Origin: JAXDLH01 sp034666705
Lineage (GTDB): Bacteria > Chloroflexota > UBA6077 > SHYK01
Direction: 5' to 3'
NCBI GenBank assembly: GCA_034666705.1
Contig: JAXDLH010000272.1
Coordinates: forward strand, 1 to 19,014
DNA length: 19,014 nt
Part shown: positions 15,373 to 19,014 of the stretch, one piece after another
Layout of the letters: the number at the start of each line of letters is the position of its first letter
Position numbering within the stretch: position 1 is the first letter of the stretch
Position numbers and translations under genes: made by a program
Notes under the pieces: generated by a model
Database searches by the model: none
Seen by the model: the letters and a program-made list of their open reading frames with translations, nothing else
Told to the model about the DNA's origin: nothing

Positions 15373-15837
15373 GGGAAACCCCCGAGGCCGCGCGCACGGC
15401 TGAGCCACAGCGCTGATCGCCAATGGCCATAACCTATGGTACTCGCGGCCGGCCTGGGGCCGCATGATGATGGTCGGCCCCGGTCGGGCGGTTGGTGAGC
15501 GGATGATGGTTGCCCAGTTTACAGCATCGCCAAGATGGGAATGGCAATTTTCGTCGTGCACGAGCCACGCTGGGGCGGCGACAAGCGACGGGCTGGGAGA
15601 AGGGGGGAAGTTCGAGTGACGACGTTCGCGCGAGCGGCTCGAGAAGCAGGAGGGAAGGAAACGCTCTTCGCACTGAGAATTGGGATGTAGAATGTGCGCG
15701 CCTGTAAGGCGAGGGGAAACGGTGGAGCTACCTCAGATTCCCGGTCCGGTCGCGGTTTCACTTTCCCGGGCCACGACCGCGTTTCTGATCGAGTCGCTGG
15801 CGTGCCGCTGCGGTCGTGCGGCCATAGGGTGGGGATT
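15373..15837. other. divergent intergenic region with small dyads
   Basis: This separates the membrane fusion gene (minus) from the molybdoenzyme gene (plus) and should hold both promoters. A dyad CCATA-ACC-TATGG lies at 15427-15439. A 7-bp GC stem, GGGGCCG/CGGCCCC, lies at 15456-15462 and 15475-15481 with a 12-nt loop. On the plus strand TAGAAT at 15688-15693 is a weak -10 candidate without a good -35. Frames of both neighbours remain open into this region, but the translations there do not look conserved. I see no independent gene. Confidence 0.4.
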
Positions 15838-18093
15838 GTGAGTGAAGCTCTCGCGCCGTTCTTCCAGGCCCCGGAGGCACGGGTTGATGGCGCCTTGAAG
15901 GTCACCGGGGCGGCCCCGTACGCGGCGGACTACACGCCGCCTGGCACCCTCTGGGCCAAGTTCCTCACCAGCCCCGTGCCGCACGCCCTGATTCGATCGA
16001 TCGACACGACCGAGGCCAAAGCCGTGCCGGGCGTGCACGCCGTGCTGATGGGCGCCGACATCGGCCCGCGCCGGTTCGGGAAGATCCTGTACGACCAGCC
16101 GGTGCTGGCTTATGAGCGGGTGCGCTTTGTCGGCGAGCGAGTCGCGGCGGTCGCGGCGGAGACCGTCGAGGCTGCCGAAGCGGCGGTCGCGTTGATCTCC
16201 GTGCAGTACGACGAGTTGCCGGCGGTGTTCGACGGCGAGGCAGCGCTGCGCGACGATGCGCCCGTGCTCCATCCAGAGATCGCTTCGTATCACTATTCGC
16301 GCGGCCAACGCCCGCCGGTGCCGCACGCGAATCTGCAAGGGTACGGTCTGAGTCAGCGCGGCGCGGCGGATCTCGCGCCGCTGTTCGCGGGCGCCCACCG
16401 CGTCTTCGAGCACGTGTACCACCAGAGCCGGCAGCACCAGGGCTATCTCGAGCCCCACGCCTGCCTGGTGTGGCTCGACGAGCACGACGTGGTGCAGGTG
16501 TACGGAACCAACAAGGCCGCCTTCGCCCTGCGGGAGTCGCTCGCCGGGTGCACCGGCCTGCCGGCTCAGCAAATCGTCGTGAACTGCATGTTCATCGGGG
16601 GCGACTTCGGCGGCAAGGGCAGCTCCGTCGACGAGTTCGTCTGCTACTACCTGGCCAAGGCGACCGGCCGGCCGATCAAGTCGGTCATGAGCTATGCCGA
16701 CGAGTTGACCAATGCGAACCCACGCCACGCGTCCACGTGCTACCTCAAGACCGCGGTCGACGCAAGCGGCCGGATGATCGCCCACGAGGCGCGCATCTAC
16801 TTCCACGACGGCGCGTACGCCTCCGGCCGACCGCAGGCGGGCACCGCCCTGGTGGTGGGGAGCGCGCTCGACGGCTACGCCATTCCCAACCAGCGCACCG
16901 AGAGCTTCACCGTCTATACCAACACCGCCCCGGGCGGCCAGATGCGGTCGACGTCGAACTCCACGACCATGTTCGTCGGGGAGAGCCACGTGGACGAGAT
17001 CGCCCGCGCGCTGGGCATGGACCCGTTGGAGTTCCGGGCGCTCAATGCGGCCGGCGGCAACGCGCGGCAGTCAGGCGCCGTGGGGGTGCTCGAAACGTTG
17101 CGGCGCGAGACTGACTGGGGCAAGCCCCTCGCGCCCAATCACGGGCGGGGCCTTTCAATGAAGTGGCAAGGGCCCGGCGCGGGTCGCGCAGCCACCCGGC
17201 TCCGCCTGCTGGACGATGGGGGCGTCGAGATTTTGCATGGCGCCCCGGAGCAAGGGGGCGGCTCCGCCACGATGATGCATCGAGTCGGCGCCGCCGCCCT
17301 CGGGGTTGCAGCGAGCCGGGTGCGCGTGCGCTACGGCGACACTGGCGAGGCGCCCCCCAATCCCGGCGCCGGCGGGAGCCGCCTGACGCACGTGCTCGGG
17401 CAGGCCACGGCGGACGGCGCCACGGCGATGAAGTCGCGCCTGGAAAAGCAGGCGGCTGACATCCTCGGCTGGCCGGCTGCGGAGACCACGCTGACGGACG
17501 ATCGGTTTGTGCGCGCTGGCGAGGCGGCCCCGGCGGTCGCCTTCGACGACGTGGTGGAGCGGCTGCTACAGGCCGGCGGCGTCGAGGCCACGGGCGCCTA
17601 CGACAGCTCCGAGCTGGGGCATGGCGACGGCGCGGAGGGTGGGTACGGGGCCTACATGGTCGAGGTGGAGGTTGACCCGGAAACCGGCCAGGTGCGACCG
17701 GTCGACGTGGTGCTGGTGGTGGAGACCGGAACGGTGATTAACCCGATCGGGCACCAGGGCCAGCTCGACGGGGGCTTCGTATTCGGGCTGGGCAACGCGC
17801 TCACTGAGGAGCTGATCCTCGACGACGGCAGAGTGGCCAACGTGACCCTCGGCGACTACAAGCTGCCGACCATGGCCGACGTGCCGCCCCTACGCACGGT
17901 GCTGCACGTGTCCGCCAACGGCTGGGGGCCATTCGGCGCCAAAGCGGTGGGCGAGCTCGCCAACAATCCGGTGGCGCCAGCCATCGCCAACGCCATCGCG
18001 GACGCGGTCGGCGCACGGATCCGCACCGCCCCCTTCACCGCCGAGCGCGTGCTCGCGGCGCTTCAAGACATCCAGGACCCCACGGCCGGCTAA
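15838..18093 (+). CDS. xanthine dehydrogenase-family molybdopterin-binding subunit
   Basis: This 751-residue large subunit belongs to the CoxL / xanthine dehydrogenase / aldehyde oxidase family, which hydroxylates substrates at a Mo-pterin cofactor. The N-terminal hammerhead domain is residues 12-130 ('RVDGALKVTGAAPYAADY', 'FVGERVAAVAAE'). Mo-pterin motifs follow: 'GGDFGGKG' (254-261), 'APGGQMRS' (364-371) where CO dehydrogenase has its AYxCSFR/AYRGAGR loop, 'EQGGGSATMMHRVG' (471-484), and the catalytic Glu706 in 'GAKAVGELANNP'. The loop excludes a form I CO dehydrogenase; the substrate is unknown. GTG 15838 is chosen because GGGTGGGG lies just upstream and the family N-terminus fits; the frame is open to 15694 without conservation. 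Medium (FAD) and small (2Fe-2S) subunit genes are not adjacent downstream or upstream. Confidence 0.9.
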   Translation: MSEALAPFFQAPEARVDGALKVTGAAPYAADYTPPGTLWAKFLTSPVPHALIRSIDTTEAKAVPGVHAVLMGADIGPRRFGKILYDQPVLAYERVRFVGERVAAVAAETVEAAEAAVALISVQYDELPAVFDGEAALRDDAPVLHPEIASYHYSRGQRPPVPHANLQGYGLSQRGAADLAPLFAGAHRVFEHVYHQSRQHQGYLEPHACLVWLDEHDVVQVYGTNKAAFALRESLAGCTGLPAQQIVVNCMFIGGDFGGKGSSVDEFVCYYLAKATGRPIKSVMSYADELTNANPRHASTCYLKTAVDASGRMIAHEARIYFHDGAYASGRPQAGTALVVGSALDGYAIPNQRTESFTVYTNTAPGGQMRSTSNSTTMFVGESHVDEIARALGMDPLEFRALNAAGGNARQSGAVGVLETLRRETDWGKPLAPNHGRGLSMKWQGPGAGRAATRLRLLDDGGVEILHGAPEQGGGSATMMHRVGAAALGVAASRVRVRYGDTGEAPPNPGAGGSRLTHVLGQATADGATAMKSRLEKQAADILGWPAAETTLTDDRFVRAGEAAPAVAFDDVVERLLQAGGVEATGAYDSSELGHGDGAEGGYGAYMVEVEVDPETGQVRPVDVVLVVETGTVINPIGHQGQLDGGFVFGLGNALTEELILDDGRVANVTLGDYKLPTMADVPPLRTVLHVSANGWGPFGAKAVGELANNPVAPAIANAIADAVGARIRTAPFTAERVLAALQDIQDPTAG

Positions 18094-18306
18094 TGCCCGC
18101 CCGTTGCGCCGATCGCATGCCCGAAGCGCGGTGTGGCGACGTCGTTCTCACGCCCCCTCGCCCCGGAGGTCGCGAGCGTAATCCGGAGCGTTGAGCTCGG
18201 CTACGATCCAGCACGGGCGGGCGACAAAGGGCGATGCGGCGAACGCTGTCCAGCATCTCACCATTGCTGACGCGCGAAGGAGGCAGCGCGCCCTGCCCGA
18301 TCACCA

Positions 18307-19014
18307 TCAAGGTTGCGGCGGCGCGCTCGGCGGGGGTGGGCCGCAGCTCTCGATCCCATCGGCGCACGCTAGGGTGAGCTGATACTTGCCGAGCCGTGCC
18401 CGTGCCCTGGGGCCGTCGCCCACGAGCACCGTGTAACGGCCGGGATCGGGCAGCGCGCACTCCACTGCATCGCGCAGCGCCGGCCCGCACGCCAGCGTGC
18501 CGGACGGGGCGTACACCGCGGCAGTCGGGACCACGTCGCCCGAGAGCTTCGCCACCTGAAGGCGCAGGCGCTCACCGCCCTGCACGGTGATGGTGTAGCA
18601 GTTGGCCTGCAGAAAGCCGTCGATGGCGCCGGTCACACTCGCACCCGCCAGGCCAAGGGGCTGGCAGCCGGTGGGATTGTTCAGCCGCTGCAGATAGAGG
18701 TAGAAGTCCCCCGTCCGCTGCTGGGTGCTATCCGCGAGCGCCAGCGAATAGAGCCCGCTGGCAGCGCCGAGCTGGCACTCCAGCTCGCCCGACGTGACGG
18801 CGCTGCACACCGGTTGCGCGCGCGCATCGAGCACGCTGATGGTCGTCACCAGGGGGCCGCTCGTCTCGGTAGAGCGTATGAGCACGCGGTCGTTGGCACT
18901 GGCCGCGAAGGCGACGGGCACGATCTGCCCCGGGTTGTCGATACTGCACGCCATGGTCTCGCCGAAGCCGAGGCTGCCTGGGCACCACGGCGGGCTTACC
19001 GGTTCGGGGTCGCC
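18307..19014 (-). CDS. secreted PPC-type repeat protein, N-terminus beyond window
   Basis: The frame is open through the right edge of the window, so the start and any signal peptide lie outside; an ATG at 18954 is internal. About 235 residues are visible. Two related units of about 110 residues can be aligned. Each begins with Cys and a 'G..(V/M).(C/G).I' strand, has a 'DRVLIRS' or 'ERLRLQV' strand, then '(V/A)C' and 'EC' followed by 'GLYSL' or 'GRYTV', and closes with 'GDFYLYLQRLNNP' or 'GKYQLTLAC'. This is the pre-peptidase C-terminal (PPC) domain layout of extracellular bacterial proteins. About ten cysteines at repeated positions suggest disulfides outside the cell. A Pro-rich tail ends at TGA (18307-18309). 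It may be the C-terminal part of a larger secreted enzyme or surface protein. Confidence 0.7.
   Translation of the reverse strand, partial: GDPEPVSPPWCPGSLGFGETMACSIDNPGQIVPVAFAASANDRVLIRSTETSGPLVTTISVLDARAQPVCSAVTSGELECQLGAASGLYSLALADSTQQRTGDFYLYLQRLNNPTGCQPLGLAGASVTGAIDGFLQANCYTITVQGGERLRLQVAKLSGDVVPTAAVYAPSGTLACGPALRDAVECALPDPGRYTVLVGDGPRARARLGKYQLTLACADGIESCGPPPPSAPPQP

Noticed and set aside
15733..16989. Minus-strand open frame of 418 codons opposite the molybdoenzyme gene
   Set aside because: It is the antisense shadow of a strongly recognisable xanthine dehydrogenase-family subunit.
15838..18093. Annotation as carbon monoxide dehydrogenase large subunit (coxL)
   Set aside because: The form I signature AYxCSFR is absent and replaced by APGGQMR, and no coxM or coxS gene is adjacent.
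18095..18222. 10-bp inverted pair GCCCGCCCGT (18095-18104) and ACGGGCGGGC (18213-18222) downstream of the molybdoenzyme gene
   Set aside because: The spacer is over 100 nt and the arms are pure GC-rich sequence, which arises easily by chance here. There is no terminator-like or mobile-element context.

Overview
The base composition is high-GC throughout and the gene content looks like a free-living soil or environmental bacterium. The best lineage hint is two secreted proteins. One carries repeated modules of the pattern 'LP..YRN..G....I.VQN' (7246-9444). The other is built from tandem PPC-type units containing 'YLYLQRLNNP' (18307-19014). I associate both styles with Chloroflexota, but this is an impression from the proteins and not a phylogenetic result. 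I see no tRNA, rRNA, CRISPR array, insertion sequence or phage structural gene.

Layout. 1-477 is the 3' end of a P-loop kinase/ATPase-like gene cut by the window edge. 497-2652 holds a lipoprotein signal-peptide ORF followed, in another frame, by a large amidase-signature hydrolase; this is probably one exported amidase split by a frameshift. A doubtful small ORF and a YciI-like gene follow. On the minus strand, 3373-4175 carries a Dabb-domain gene and a lipocalin-like gene. 4451-5725 encodes a three-domain cell-wall hydrolase (NlpC/P60 + SH3 + GH19-like). A nested palindromic repeat (5794-5910) separates it from a DUF4177-like small gene and a hypothetical gene. 6707-7245 has no convincing gene. 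7246-9444 encodes a large secreted repeat protein that converges on rnhA, with a shared hairpin between them.

The minus-strand run from 13047 to 9509 is a type III glutamine synthetase, a phytanoyl-CoA-dioxygenase-like enzyme 27 nt downstream, and RNase HI; the first two look co-transcribed. 13282-15372 (minus) is an unusual membrane protein joining a YcxB-like N-terminus, about nine predicted membrane segments in all, a degenerate Excalibur-like motif and an archaemetzincin-like C-terminus that lacks HExxH. It is divergent from a molybdopterin-binding subunit of the xanthine dehydrogenase family (15838-18093), which has no FAD or FeS subunit gene beside it. The window ends inside a minus-strand secreted PPC-type repeat protein whose N-terminus lies outside.

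These genes do not form one obvious pathway. The window reads as ordinary chromosomal housekeeping and accessory genes in short transcription units. The most unusual items are the YcxB/metzincin-like fusion, the split amidase, the leaderless peptidoglycan hydrolase and the bi-hairpin repeat.
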